Below, in pieces: positions 18,974 through 28,222 of a stretch of DNA of 64,000 nucleotides. Each line of letters begins with the position of its first letter. The first letter of the stretch is position 1. The stretch comes from Phycisphaera sp. (GTDB taxonomy: Bacteria; Planctomycetota; Phycisphaerae; Phycisphaerales; UBA1924). A program made the translations under genes and the position numbers. The stretch is from the NCBI GenBank assembly GCA_003712165.1, contig RHLH01000001.1:558001-622000 (forward strand). The letters run 5' to 3'. The notes below the pieces were generated by a model. That model had not been told where the DNA came from. It saw nothing but the letters and a program-made list of their open reading frames with translations, and ran no database searches.

Positions 18974-19540
18974 TTATTTGTTCTTGCCGGCGACCTCTTC
19001 GAGCTTCGCGATGAGCGACTTCGTCTGATTCGGGGTCATCCCCTTCTCCGCGCACCGGCGAATGTCGGCCAGCGTCGACTGAACCATCGTCAGCACGTCA
19101 GCAAGGTCGCTCGCAAGATCCGTCGATTGCCCCGCGAGTGTCGCGGCCATGATTTCAGCGTTCGCGTCGTGGAGCTGAACCCCGATCTCGTGCACCGACT
19201 GCGAGAAGTGCCTGCACCACCTCACAGCGCCCTCTACCTCGATTTCGCCACCATCGGGTGACCCAAGAAGCAGCCAGCACTTCGTCTCAGGATGGATGAA
19301 TGTACCGATCCAGAGCCCCGCACCGCTCTCCGAGATATCGCGCAGCACACCGTCTGCAGCCACCCGTCCATCCGAACGCTCGAACTCAAGTGAGATTCGC
19401 TTCCCCGGAGCCACCTTGAATCGTGGGTTGCGCCTGCCGTCTGTCCGTGCGTCTGCTTGCTGCTGATTCGAGATGCTCTGTTCTACTGACTTATTCAGCC
19501 GCAGAGGGATCGTCATCCTGTTGAAATCTGTCTCGTCCAC
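18974..19540 (-). CDS. PilZ-domain protein (predicted cyclic-di-GMP receptor)
   Basis: A 188-residue protein. The PilZ core runs from about residue 34 to 125 and has both ligand motifs: the basic RRNPR stretch (36-40) and DISESGAG (68-75, the D-x-S-x-x-G element). A helical C-terminus of about 60 residues (DLASDLADVLTMVQSTLADI) may mediate oligomerisation or partner binding. The start is uncertain between GTG 19540 and ATG 19516. It lies upstream of the FHA-PP2C gene on the same strand, about 60 bases apart, so the two may share a transcript. Output target unknown. Confidence 0.85.
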   Translation of the reverse strand: MDETDFNRMTIPLRLNKSVEQSISNQQQADARTDGRRNPRFKVAPGKRISLEFERSDGRVAADGVLRDISESGAGLWIGTFIHPETKCWLLLGSPDGGEIEVEGAVRWCRHFSQSVHEIGVQLHDANAEIMAATLAGQSTDLASDLADVLTMVQSTLADIRRCAEKGMTPNQTKSLIAKLEEVAGKNK

Positions 19541-19760
19541 CAGGAACGCCCTTCATCACATATAACGCTGAACAACCCGATGAACTGTTCATATTCATGT
19601 ATCTACTAGACATACTATCTCACCTAGATTCGATCGTCTTCAGATATGCCAACACTACGGAGCAAAACACTTAACTTATGTAATGAGATTGCCCTGTTAA
19701 GGGGGATTTATCAACGGAGAACTTGGTCGGGCAGCGATCTGTATAACCAGTCCGCCCAAG

Positions 19761-21644
19761 TTACCGCGATACGATCTTCAGACGACGACCGTTCGGCAAC
19801 GTGATGTAGTACACACGCTCAGGTCGGCTGGGGGGCTCAAACTCATCCGAATCGTCACCGGAATCATCGCCCCCGCCCCTATCTCCCGAGTTGCCCTTGT
19901 CATCCCCGCCGCCGTTGCCATCGCCCGGCTCGTCCACGGTCGAATCGTCGCCGCTGTCACCATCCGACGAGGGCGAGGTGAACCGCCACGTCTCATCAGG
20001 AGCCAGCGCGTCCGCATCAAGGATTTTGATCGCAACTCCATGCGTCACCGGCAGATACCCAAGCCGGGCCAGACGCTCGAGGTCGCGCTGCACACGCTCA
20101 GAATCGATCACCTGCGCCGGGTCGTCATCCAGAATCTCGGCGTACCGCCAAAACGCCCACGTCTCATGGCCAGGCACGATGTAATCAGCAAGATACAGAG
20201 GCCGCTCAAGCCTGTGGTAACGCATCTCGCCCGTAGACCGATCGCTCACGCCGTAACCCCTGTTCGACGAAGGCATTACCACATGCATCACGTCGCTCGA
20301 GAGCTGCTCGGTGGTGTATGTCACCCCCGGGTACCGATTCCGCAAATGCTCGATATAAGGCTTCTGCTTCCAGACAGGCATGTTCTGGTGCGTAAACGCA
20401 TCAAGCCCAATCATCGTCGCCCCCGCATCCGTCGCAAGATCCATCTGCAGGTGCACCTGCTGCATGTGCCTGGGGTTATCAGGATCGAGGGGCTCAGACT
20501 CATTGTCGTTCCAGCGATCCATGTACCTCGCGGATCGGCCCCACCAGAACCCAAGCTCCTTACCGCGTTGCGGAATGATCGGGAATGCATTCGAGTCTGT
20601 CGCGGAACGGAGCTTGGTGCTGTCAAGCCAACCAGCGGTAAACAGCGAGGGGTAATTTAAACCGCGGTACTGATCGAAGAGCCCAGAAGGTGCCCAGAAC
20701 AACACGTTGTCGTACCCATAGTCCTGATTCGCATACCGCGATGCGATCGGTGCAAATCCGACCCTGTCGGGCCTAAGTTCATTGCCATAAAAACCACGCA
20801 GGTTCGAGGGCCCGATCGCGTGACCGTTGGCAATCTCCGCACCGAATATCGGTTTCGTCCGCCGCTCGTACTGGACCGAACCGTATAAGCCGCTGAAGTA
20901 CTCCTTGTAGGGCTCTAAAACACTCAGCCAATCTTGGCGAGCCATCGCGTCTGGCATGATCGAGGGGCGCTTGATTGCACGAACACTTATCGTGTACGAC
21001 TTACTCTCGCCAGGCTGCAGCAAGGCTTCGTGACGAATCTCCGTGTGCTGGTTGGTCGCAGGCGCGTTGTTCAGATCAAAGGCGACCATCCACCCATAAG
21101 CCTCAGGCGGCCCCTTGAACACGCCTCCCAATCGCCCAAGCCGAACGAGCGTGCCGTGCTTGTAGTCCATGACCGGGTACTGCAGACTCACTCCCACGAT
21201 GTGCGTCTGATTCATCAGCACCATCACCGGGCTGTATGCCGTCCCGGGGTACGTCCATCTGTACCCAAGCGCAGTGTCGTGGTTCATGTCCGCAAACCGA
21301 GACTCCTGCTGATGATCGTAAACCGTGATGTTGCGGCCAAGCGCAAGCGTTCCAACACTGATCCGCCCAAGAGGCCTGGGCGTCCCCAACGAGTTCGTAA
21401 ATGTAAACGTCAGGTCATACGACATCGAGTCGTGCCGAACCCTCGTGATCACTGGCACAACCGCGTTGCCCCGTTCAAGCGGGTCGTGCAGCGACATGCC
21501 GCGTGGCTCGATCAGCGGGATATCCCCGTCGTACATCGGCGGCGCGAGCATCGCAGGGTCCGTCGTGTAAGGCTGCGATGCCGCCGCGGACGCCGCAAGC
21601 ACCAAGACCAGGACCGCGATCATGCGCACAAGGTGGGCTCTCAT
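19761..21644 (-). CDS. Large secreted protein of unknown function
   Basis: A 627-residue exported protein. Residues 1-26 are a signal peptide (LVLVLAASAAASQP at the cut). Residues 60-240 look like a beta-sandwich, and residues 250-540 resemble a TIM-barrel-like region with aromatic-rich segments such as ELGFWWGRSARYMDRW and MIGLDAFTHQN, suggesting a carbohydrate-active or related enzyme. No family could be assigned. A Gly/Asp/Ser-rich disordered stretch covers about 560-605, before a short C-terminal beta motif. ATG 21644 gives a clean signal peptide and has CATGGT six bases before it; the earlier in-frame codon does not. Confidence 0.65.
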   Translation of the reverse strand: MRAHLVRMIAVLVLVLAASAAASQPYTTDPAMLAPPMYDGDIPLIEPRGMSLHDPLERGNAVVPVITRVRHDSMSYDLTFTFTNSLGTPRPLGRISVGTLALGRNITVYDHQQESRFADMNHDTALGYRWTYPGTAYSPVMVLMNQTHIVGVSLQYPVMDYKHGTLVRLGRLGGVFKGPPEAYGWMVAFDLNNAPATNQHTEIRHEALLQPGESKSYTISVRAIKRPSIMPDAMARQDWLSVLEPYKEYFSGLYGSVQYERRTKPIFGAEIANGHAIGPSNLRGFYGNELRPDRVGFAPIASRYANQDYGYDNVLFWAPSGLFDQYRGLNYPSLFTAGWLDSTKLRSATDSNAFPIIPQRGKELGFWWGRSARYMDRWNDNESEPLDPDNPRHMQQVHLQMDLATDAGATMIGLDAFTHQNMPVWKQKPYIEHLRNRYPGVTYTTEQLSSDVMHVVMPSSNRGYGVSDRSTGEMRYHRLERPLYLADYIVPGHETWAFWRYAEILDDDPAQVIDSERVQRDLERLARLGYLPVTHGVAIKILDADALAPDETWRFTSPSSDGDSGDDSTVDEPGDGNGGGDDKGNSGDRGGGDDSGDDSDEFEPPSRPERVYYITLPNGRRLKIVSR

Positions 21645-21837
21645 GCCCGCACCATGCGATTCAACGACCCAAAGTCCCGATGAACAGCCGCTTTCCCACA
21701 CTTCGCGCGTCAATGCAGCGCAGTTGCGCAACCTTCACCCCGCGTGCCGCCTGTAACGACTGTGTCACCTGAACCAGCGCGACACATCTGAACGCACTGC
21801 ACCACCCGAATCTCAAGCCCTCAAGCCGACACGGACA

Positions 21838-21872
21838 GAAAAAAGGGCGCCCCAGCCGGGACGCCCCTTGAG
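21838..21872 (-). terminator. Terminator after the dockerin-tailed dehydrogenase
   Basis: On the minus strand an 11-bp GC-rich stem (AGGGGCGTCCC with GGGGCGCCCTT, one wobble) is followed by TTTTTT. Confidence 0.75.
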
Positions 21873-21894
21873 TTCACATCATGTGAGCCGAAAC

Positions 21895-23256
21895 TCAGCA
21901 GCCCGCGTTGAAGTTGTTGATCCAGGCGGTGAAGTCGGTCGGCGTGCACGCGCCGTCACCGTTCTGGTCACACTCGGGCAGGTTGTTGTTGAACGCGTTG
22001 ATCCAAGCGGTGAAGTCGGTGGGGGTGACGTCGCCGTCGCCGTTCACATCGGCAAGGCACTCTTCCTCGCACGCGTCCGGGATGCCGTTGTTGTTATCGT
22101 CAACCGCGCTCGCCGAGACGAACTTGCTGATGGTGCCCCCAAAGAGGTCCATGACGTAGATCTCGCCGTCGGCGTCCTGCGCGAACGAGCTGACACCGAA
22201 GCCCTCATCCGCGACCCCGACAACCGCGTTGCCGTTGGACGGATCCAGCGTGTAGATATCGCCAGAGCAGTAATCGCCGAAGATGTACTTGCCCTCAAAC
22301 TCGGGGACCGCGCAGCCGTAGTAGAAGTAACCGCCCGTCACCGAGCAGCGACCACCGCTCCGGTTGTAGTCGTGGACAGGGTCGGTGAACCCCGTCGGAG
22401 GCGTGGGGGTGCAGCCCGGGAAGCTCGGGTTCTCGATGAAACCCTCTCGGCAGCGCCAGCCGTAGTGCTCACCGCCAGCGCTCGATGCGGGCTGGAAATT
22501 CACCTCCTCGCGAGCACTCTGACCGACGTCAGCGATCCAGAGATCACCAGTCATCGCATCAAAGCTCGTCCGCCAAGGGTTGCGAAGCCCGTACGCCCAG
22601 ATCTCATCGAGCGCAGCCGGGTTCCCGACAAACGGGTTGCTCGGGGGAATCGTGTACGTCACCTGATCATCGCTCACATCAATGCGGAGCAGCTTGCCCA
22701 AGAGCGAGTTCAGCCGGCTCGCGTGGTTCTGCGGATCGTCGCCGCTGCCGCCGTCGCCCGTAGCGATATACAGATACCCATCAGGACCGAAGTCCATCCA
22801 GCCGCCGTTGTGGTTGCTGAAGGGTTGGTTGATCGTCATGATCGTCCGCGCCGAGTTCGGATCCGCGATGTTCGGATCACCGGCAGAACGGGTGTACTCA
22901 ACGACGAACGTGTCACTGCCAGAACCGATGTAATTCACGAAGAACCGGCCGCTGGTCGCGTAGTCGGGGCTGAACGCGAGCCCGAGCATGCCCTGCTCGT
23001 TGCCGCCCGAGGTGCCGCCCACCACGATCGGATCGATATCGAGGAAGGGCGTCGCCAGGAGCGTCCCGTTGTCAATGATCCGGATCGCGCCCTCTTGCTC
23101 GATCACATAGAACTTGTCCGGGTTGTCCGGGGCCGAAACCATGTAGACCGGCCTGTCAAGACCGCTGGCGAACAGCTGGCTGGACACCTGTGCCTGGACC
23201 GTACCGGCGCACGCAAGTGCGGCCGCGGCCCAAATCGTCTTCTTCAATGCGCGCAT
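21895..23256 (-). CDS. PQQ-dependent sugar dehydrogenase-like protein with GC-type dockerin tail
   Basis: A 453-residue exported protein. After a signal peptide ending TVQA-Q (residue 22) comes a six-bladed propeller of the glucose/sorbosone dehydrogenase family: GLDRPVYMVSAPD, EQGMLGLAFSPDY, NHNGGWMDFGPDGYLYIATGDGG, EIWAYGLRNPWRTSFD and ADVGQSAREE. The last 60 residues hold two calcium-loop repeats (DVNGDGDVTPTDFTAWIN and DQNGDGACTPTDFTAWIN) ending in Gly-Cys, the dockerin-like anchor of Phycisphaerae exoproteins. A GAGGAGG site precedes the ATG. Substrate and acceptor are not deducible. Confidence 0.88.
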   Translation of the reverse strand: MRALKKTIWAAAALACAGTVQAQVSSQLFASGLDRPVYMVSAPDNPDKFYVIEQEGAIRIIDNGTLLATPFLDIDPIVVGGTSGGNEQGMLGLAFSPDYATSGRFFVNYIGSGSDTFVVEYTRSAGDPNIADPNSARTIMTINQPFSNHNGGWMDFGPDGYLYIATGDGGSGDDPQNHASRLNSLLGKLLRIDVSDDQVTYTIPPSNPFVGNPAALDEIWAYGLRNPWRTSFDAMTGDLWIADVGQSAREEVNFQPASSAGGEHYGWRCREGFIENPSFPGCTPTPPTGFTDPVHDYNRSGGRCSVTGGYFYYGCAVPEFEGKYIFGDYCSGDIYTLDPSNGNAVVGVADEGFGVSSFAQDADGEIYVMDLFGGTISKFVSASAVDDNNNGIPDACEEECLADVNGDGDVTPTDFTAWINAFNNNLPECDQNGDGACTPTDFTAWINNFNAGC

Positions 23257-23356
23257 AAATACCTCCTCAGACCCCCGGTACTCTCACACAACACTATCAA
23301 ATCACAACCCCGATTGGAACCCCCAGCATCGGTACGAGATCGCACTCAAACCGTTT

Positions 23357-23392
23357 GTCCGGTATTCTGTCGGGTCATGTCCAATACCGGAC
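23357..23392 (+). promoter_or_regulatory. Inverted repeat upstream of the membrane protein gene
   Basis: GTCCGGTATT and AATACCGGAC are perfect 10-base arms separated by 16 bases, ending 18 bases before ATG 23411. It may be an operator or a leader hairpin next to the ribosome-binding site. Confidence 0.45.
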
Positions 23393-23410
23393 CACCTTTG
23401 GGAGGCAAAC

Positions 23411-23986
23411 ATGACCATCATCGAACTCTGGCTGCCGATCCTCATCGTCGCCGTCGCCACCTTTGTGATCAGCTTCATCGTCTGGGCGATGCTCACACAT
23501 CACAACAAAGACGTCGGTTTCTGCCCCCAGCAGAACGAACTTCTTGGCTTCGTTGGTGCATCCGGCATCGAGCCGGGCCGCTACATGTTCCCCAACTGCG
23601 CAGACCGGAAAGACTGGAAAGACCCACAGGTCGTCGAGACCTTCAACAAGGGCCCCTGGGGCGTCATCGACGTCTGGCCGGCCAAGCCCAACATGGGCAA
23701 GAACATGCTCCTGACCGTGACCTACTTCTTCATCGTCGCCGTCATCGTGGGCTACCTCACAAGGCTCGCTGTCCCCGCAGGGGCTGATTTCATGAACGTC
23801 TTCCAGGTCTCCTTCACCGCCGCAATCCTCGCGCACGTCCTCGGCGGAACACCCGAAGGCATCTGGTTCGGAAAGCGCCCTCGCTTCTTCCTGACCGATG
23901 CTATCGATGGCATCCTCTACTCACTCGCAACCGCTCTCATCTTCGCCGCCATGTGGCCCCAAGCCGCGCCCGTTGCGACACCTTGA
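23411..23986 (+). CDS. Conserved membrane protein of unknown function
   Basis: A 191-residue protein with about four hydrophobic helices: residues 4-27 (ELWLPILIVAVATFVISFIVW), about 99-119, 131-145 and 168-183. A soluble loop of some 70 residues between helices 1 and 2 holds FCPQQNELLGFVGASGIEPGRYMFPNC in parts, with two cysteines. A good GGAGG site (23401-23405) sets the start. The gene is single, bounded by an inverted repeat upstream and a bidirectional terminator downstream. I do not recognise the family. Confidence 0.75.
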   Translation: MTIIELWLPILIVAVATFVISFIVWAMLTHHNKDVGFCPQQNELLGFVGASGIEPGRYMFPNCADRKDWKDPQVVETFNKGPWGVIDVWPAKPNMGKNMLLTVTYFFIVAVIVGYLTRLAVPAGADFMNVFQVSFTAAILAHVLGGTPEGIWFGKRPRFFLTDAIDGILYSLATALIFAAMWPQAAPVATP

Positions 23987-24138
23987 GAATTGCACTTCAA
24001 GAGCACGATTCTGAAATCAGCACACGCACACCTCAAATAAATTGAAGCCCAAGGGAACCCGACGCGTACATTCGTCGTCTAAAGGAAAGAACAAACAAGC
24101 CCCCCTGAGCTTCGGTGTGACCTTCCGCTGAAGCACGA

Positions 24139-24170
24139 AAAACACCCCGACGCTCGTCGGGGTGTTTTCT
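24139..24170. terminator. Bidirectional terminator
   Basis: The 11-bp stem AACACCCCGAC/GTCGGGGTGTT has A residues before and T residues after it. It can end both the membrane protein gene (plus) and the GNAT gene (minus). Confidence 0.85.
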
Positions 24171-24190
24171 TTGAACCATTACAACTTAAC

Positions 24191-24655
24191 CTAACGAATC
24201 AAATCGGCTGGTCGCACCATCACAAAGTGCGGCCCGATCCCCTCGATCTCAAACTCATCACCAACCCGCGCAAACCCGAGCCCCTCGTAATACCCCGCCG
24301 CGCCCGTCCGCGCGTTGCACCACACCGGCGCGCGCCGGATCCCATGAGCATGCGCAATGCTCGCCTCCGCGAGTGCCGCGCCGAGCCCACGCCCTCTGTG
24401 CTCGGGAAGTGTCGCCATCCCCCGGATCCGCCAAGCTGGCGCGTCGGTCCCAGGCACCGGCTCGTCGTACATCGAGATGATGCAAACAAGGGCACCCTCC
24501 CCATCATCAGTGTGGTCGAAGGTGCCCCTGTGGAACGTCTTCTGACTGTCATCGCCCGGATACACAAGGCTCTCAACCGGCATCCCAGGCCTGAGGATCG
24601 CCTGCCGCAACGGCCTCGCGTCCTCAGCCGAGATGACTCCGATCGTGTAACTCAA
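24191..24655 (-). CDS. GNAT-family N-acetyltransferase
   Basis: A 154-residue acetyltransferase. The acetyl-CoA loop is EHRGRGLGAALAEA (motif A, near residue 90), and the C-terminal AGYYEGLGFARVGDEFEIEG is the usual final strand-helix of the fold. The substrate is unknown. The start appears to be TTG 24655, ten bases after the acnA stop, so it probably shares the acnA transcript. No strong ribosome-binding site is seen; translation may depend on coupling. Confidence 0.8.
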   Translation of the reverse strand: MSYTIGVISAEDARPLRQAILRPGMPVESLVYPGDDSQKTFHRGTFDHTDDGEGALVCIISMYDEPVPGTDAPAWRIRGMATLPEHRGRGLGAALAEASIAHAHGIRRAPVWCNARTGAAGYYEGLGFARVGDEFEIEGIGPHFVMVRPADLIR

Positions 24656-24665
24656 GCCCCGAATC

Positions 24666-27449
24666 TCACGCGTTCACCTTCGACTCGTTCAGCTTCTTGC
24701 GGATCACAGTCTGCAGGATGCCGCCGTTCTTGAAGTACTCGATCTCAACCGCGGTGTCGATCCGGCTCGTGCACTCGAAGCTCACGACACTCCCGTCCGC
24801 CTTTGTCGCCCTGACCGAGATCATCGTCCCGGGCGCCATCGAAGAAGGCAGTTCGATATCGAACGACTCGGTCCCGTCGAGCCCGAGGCTCGCCGCGTTC
24901 TCGCCCTTCTTGAAGACCAGAGGGAGCACACCCATGAACACAAGGTTGCTCCGGTGGATCCGCTCAAAGCTCTCGGCGATCACGGCCTTCACGCCCAAGA
25001 GCAGCGTCCCCTTGGCAGCCCAATCACGCGAGCTGCCCATGCCGTAGTCCTTGCCCGCAAGCACAACCAAGGGCGTCCCGCTCGACTTGTAGTTCTGAGC
25101 CGCGTCGTAGATGTACGCAACCGGCGCGTCCCAGCCATCGCCCCCCTCAGGAGTCTTGGTGAAGTCGCGCGTCCAGCCGCCCTCGGGGATGCTGCCGTCG
25201 TCCTTCTTCGCGAGCTGGTTCCGAACACGCACGTTCGCAAACGTCCCCCGCGTCATCACGCGGTCGTTCCCCCGCCGAGACCCGAAGCTGTTGAAGTCAC
25301 GCTGCGCCACACCCGCGCCGATCAGGTACTGACCAGCCGGTGTCTCGGGCTCGATCCGGCCCGCCGGCGAGATGTGGTCCGTCGTCACGCTGTCCGCAAG
25401 CACACACAGCGCCCGTGCACCATTGATCGACCCGAACCCAGGAGCCTCCTCCGTCATGCCCTCGAAGAACGGCGGGTTCTGGATGTACGTGCTCGCGTCG
25501 TCCCAGCCGTAGAGCTCGCTCTTGCTGACCGGGACCTCGTTCCACGTCGGGTTGCCCGTGAACACATCCGCATACTTCTCCGCGAACTGCTCCGCGCTGA
25601 TGCACTCCTCACGCAGCGCTCGCACCTCGGTCAGCGAAGGCCAGATGTCCTTCAGGAACACGTCCTTGCCATCGGGCGTCTGCGCGATCGGGTCGCTGTG
25701 CAGATCGATGTCCACCGTGCCCGCGATCGCGTACGCAACAACCAGAGGCGGGCTCGCCAGGAAGTTCGCGCGCACCTTCGGGTGCACCCGGCCCTCGAAG
25801 TTCCGGTTCCCCGAAAGCACACTCGCCACCGCGAGCTTGCCCTTGCCGATCGCGTCCTCGATCTCGGGCGGCAGAGGCCCAGAGTTCCCGATGCACGTCG
25901 TGCACCCATACCCAACCGTCGAGAACCCGAGCGCCTCGAGATCGTCAGTCAACCCAGCCTTCTCGTAGTACTCCGTCACGACTTTCGAACCAGGAGCCAG
26001 CGATGTCTTCACCCAGGGCTTCCTCTTGAGCCCAAGCTCGTTCGCCTTCCTCGCGACAAGACCCGCCGCGATCATCACGTCCGGGTTGCTGGTGTTCGTG
26101 CAGCTCGTGATCGCTGCGATCACAACGGACCCGTGCCGAAGCGTCGAGGTTTCGCCGATCGTCTCGGGGTGGCTCGCCTCGGTGTGCACGACCTCTGCCG
26201 TGTTCCCCGTTTCGTTCTGCGGCACACCAAGACCCTGCGGCCCAACATCAGCCGTCAGCGCCCGGTTGAACTCGCCCTTCATCGCGGTCAGCTCGACTCG
26301 GTCCTGAGGCCTCTTCGGACCCGCAAGGCTCGGCACAACCGTCGACAGATCAAGCTCCAGGACCGACGAGAAAGTCGGCTCTGGCTTGCTCTTGTCCCAC
26401 CAGAAGTCGTTCGCCTTCGCGTACTTCTCGGTCAGCTCGATCTCTTCCTCGGTGTGCGCCGTCAGCCGCAGGTAATCGAGCGTCACGCCGTCGATCGGGA
26501 AGAAGCCGCACGTCGCGCCGTACTCGGGCGCCATGTTCGCGATCGTCGCCCGGTCGGGCAGGCTGAGGTCGGCCATGCCGTCGCCGAAGAACTCGACGAA
26601 CTTCTCCACCACGCCGTGTGCCCGGAGCATCTGCGTCACCGTCAGCACCATGTCCGTCGCCGTCGCGCCCTCGGGCAGCTTGCCCTTGAGGCGGAACCCG
26701 ACGACCTCGGGCGTCAGCATGTATACAGGCTGACCGAGCATCACCGCCTCGGCCTCGATGCCGCCCACACCCCAGCCAAGCACACCCAGACCGTTAATCA
26801 TTGTCGTGTGGCTGTCCGTGCCCACGAGCGAATCGGGGTACACCTGCAGCTCACCGTTGGCAGTCCTGGTCAGCACGCCACGCGCCAGGTACTCAAGGTT
26901 TACCTGGTGCACGATGCCCGTCGCCGGAGGAACAACACGGAACCGCGACAGGCTCTCCTGACCCCACTTCAAGAACTTGTACCGCTCGTTGTTCCGCTCG
27001 AACTCGCGCTCGGCGTTGATCGTCAGCGCCACACGCGTCGCAAAGTCATCCACCTGCACCGAGTGATCGATCACCAGGTCGCACACAACCTCCGGGTTGA
27101 TCTGCTCAGGGTCGCCCCCGAGCTTCTTCATCGCGTCACGCATCGCAGCAAGGTCAACAACACAGGGCACGCCCGTGAAGTCCTGAAGCACCACACGCCC
27201 GGGCATGAAAGGCATCTCGACCCGGTCCACATCACCCGCGTTGTAACCCGCAAGCGCCGTCACATCGTCGTTGGTCACGATGAACCCGTCGAGGTTCCTC
27301 AGCTGCGCCTCAAGCAGCACGCGCACCGAGTAAGGCATCGAATCGATCCGAGCCAGACCCCTTTCCTCAAGAGATCGAAGCCTGTAATACGTGTAGTTCT
27401 CGCCGCCGACCTCAAGTGTCTGCCGCGCACCGAATGCGTCGCTTGCCAT
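24666..27449 (-). CDS. acnA: Aconitate hydratase
   Basis: Converts citrate to isocitrate in the TCA cycle and carries a [4Fe-4S] cluster. The 927-residue protein is of the long AcnA/IRP type. The cluster cysteines lie in [15 protein letters not shown] and in [15 protein letters not shown]. The substrate-site elements [19 protein letters not shown] and the C-terminal swivel motifs [16 protein letters not shown] and [15 protein letters not shown] are complete. AAGGAG lies eight bases before the ATG. A divergent promoter region separates it from ogt. Confidence 0.97.
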   Translation of the reverse strand: MASDAFGARQTLEVGGENYTYYRLRSLEERGLARIDSMPYSVRVLLEAQLRNLDGFIVTNDDVTALAGYNAGDVDRVEMPFMPGRVVLQDFTGVPCVVDLAAMRDAMKKLGGDPEQINPEVVCDLVIDHSVQVDDFATRVALTINAEREFERNNERYKFLKWGQESLSRFRVVPPATGIVHQVNLEYLARGVLTRTANGELQVYPDSLVGTDSHTTMINGLGVLGWGVGGIEAEAVMLGQPVYMLTPEVVGFRLKGKLPEGATATDMVLTVTQMLRAHGVVEKFVEFFGDGMADLSLPDRATIANMAPEYGATCGFFPIDGVTLDYLRLTAHTEEEIELTEKYAKANDFWWDKSKPEPTFSSVLELDLSTVVPSLAGPKRPQDRVELTAMKGEFNRALTADVGPQGLGVPQNETGNTAEVVHTEASHPETIGETSTLRHGSVVIAAITSCTNTSNPDVMIAAGLVARKANELGLKRKPWVKTSLAPGSKVVTEYYEKAGLTDDLEALGFSTVGYGCTTCIGNSGPLPPEIEDAIGKGKLAVASVLSGNRNFEGRVHPKVRANFLASPPLVVAYAIAGTVDIDLHSDPIAQTPDGKDVFLKDIWPSLTEVRALREECISAEQFAEKYADVFTGNPTWNEVPVSKSELYGWDDASTYIQNPPFFEGMTEEAPGFGSINGARALCVLADSVTTDHISPAGRIEPETPAGQYLIGAGVAQRDFNSFGSRRGNDRVMTRGTFANVRVRNQLAKKDDGSIPEGGWTRDFTKTPEGGDGWDAPVAYIYDAAQNYKSSGTPLVVLAGKDYGMGSSRDWAAKGTLLLGVKAVIAESFERIHRSNLVFMGVLPLVFKKGENAASLGLDGTESFDIELPSSMAPGTMISVRATKADGSVVSFECTSRIDTAVEIEYFKNGGILQTVIRKKLNESKVNA

Positions 27450-27513
27450 GGTGTGCTCCTTGTTCCTGCTTATACAATCGGCGCCGAACTGTCATACATC
27501 AAATCAATGAAGT

Positions 27514-27542
27514 TTGTATCTTGCATAGACATTGGTTATATA
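27514..27542 (+). promoter_or_regulatory. Sigma-70-type promoter towards ogt
   Basis: TTGTAT (27514-27519) and TATATA (27537-27542) are 17 bases apart, directly before an inverted repeat and 52 bases before the ogt ATG. Confidence 0.55.
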
Positions 27543-27543
27543 T

Positions 27544-27564
27544 AGCTGAGACTCGTTCTCAGCT
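27544..27564. promoter_or_regulatory. Inverted repeat at the expected ogt transcription start
   Basis: AGCTGAGA-CTCGT-TCTCAGCT is a perfect 8-bp-arm palindrome next to the TATATA hexamer. Position and symmetry suit an operator; its 7-1-7 core TGAGACT-C-GTTCTCA loosely resembles Fur-family sites. It could also form a leader hairpin. Confidence 0.45.
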
Positions 27565-27594
27565 AACGCGCCGACTTCGCGGTACCATGCTCAC

Positions 27595-28161
27595 ATGAAC
27601 GAACGCGTCGTCACAAGGACCATCGAAACACCCGTCGGCGACCTCTTCGCGGGCGTCATCGAACGAGCACCCCAGACCGATGAACCGGCGCTCTGCCTCC
27701 TCGAGTTCCTGCGCCGACCCAGGCTCAGCCAGGAAAAGCACGACATCGAACGTCTGCTCTCCTGCCGACTCGAACAGGAAGGCGACTACGAGTCCGCCAC
27801 ACCGACGACCGACCTGCTCGATCAGACCCAAGCCCAGCTCAGCGAGTACTTCGCGGGCAAGCGCACCGCTTTCGACATGCCCCTCTGCCTGCCAGGTACA
27901 GACCACCAGAAGCGCGTCTGGCAAGAGCTCCTCGCCATCCCCTTCGGCGAGACCATCAGCTACGACGAACTCGCCACGCGCGTCGAATCCGTCCCAAGAG
28001 CGGTAGGGCAGGCCAACGGCGCCAACAGGGTCCCGATCGTCGTCCCATGCCACCGAGTCATCGCAAAGGACGGCTCACTCCACGGCTTCGGGGGAGGCAT
28101 CGAAACCAAACGCAAACTCCTCGAACACGAGGGCGCACTCCAGCCCGAACTCTTCTCCTAA
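27595..28161 (+). CDS. ogt: Methylated-DNA--protein-cysteine methyltransferase
   Basis: Suicide repair enzyme that moves an alkyl group from O6-alkylguanine to its own cysteine. The 188-residue protein has the active-site motif VPCHRVIAKDG, the preceding ANGANRVPIVVP and the C-terminal GFGGGIETKRKLLEHE. The DNA-binding helix ISYDELATRV (about 121-130) is present. The N-terminal 85 residues are a degenerate ribonuclease-like fold, as in Ogt. TACCAT is six bases before the ATG, so an additional leaderless start is possible. Confidence 0.92.
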   Translation: MNERVVTRTIETPVGDLFAGVIERAPQTDEPALCLLEFLRRPRLSQEKHDIERLLSCRLEQEGDYESATPTTDLLDQTQAQLSEYFAGKRTAFDMPLCLPGTDHQKRVWQELLAIPFGETISYDELATRVESVPRAVGQANGANRVPIVVPCHRVIAKDGSLHGFGGGIETKRKLLEHEGALQPELFS

Positions 28162-28168
28162 AAACGAG

Positions 28169-28191
28169 CAAGGGCGGCCAAAGACCGCCCT
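28169..28191. terminator. Possible terminator between ogt and the porin gene
   Basis: AGGGCGG and CCGCCCT pair around a seven-base loop between two convergent genes. No good T run follows on the plus strand; on the minus strand T residues come about ten bases later. A weak or bidirectional terminator. Confidence 0.4.
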
Positions 28192-28222
28192 CACCCGCGT
28201 CATGAGTTTCTCCTAATCCGAA

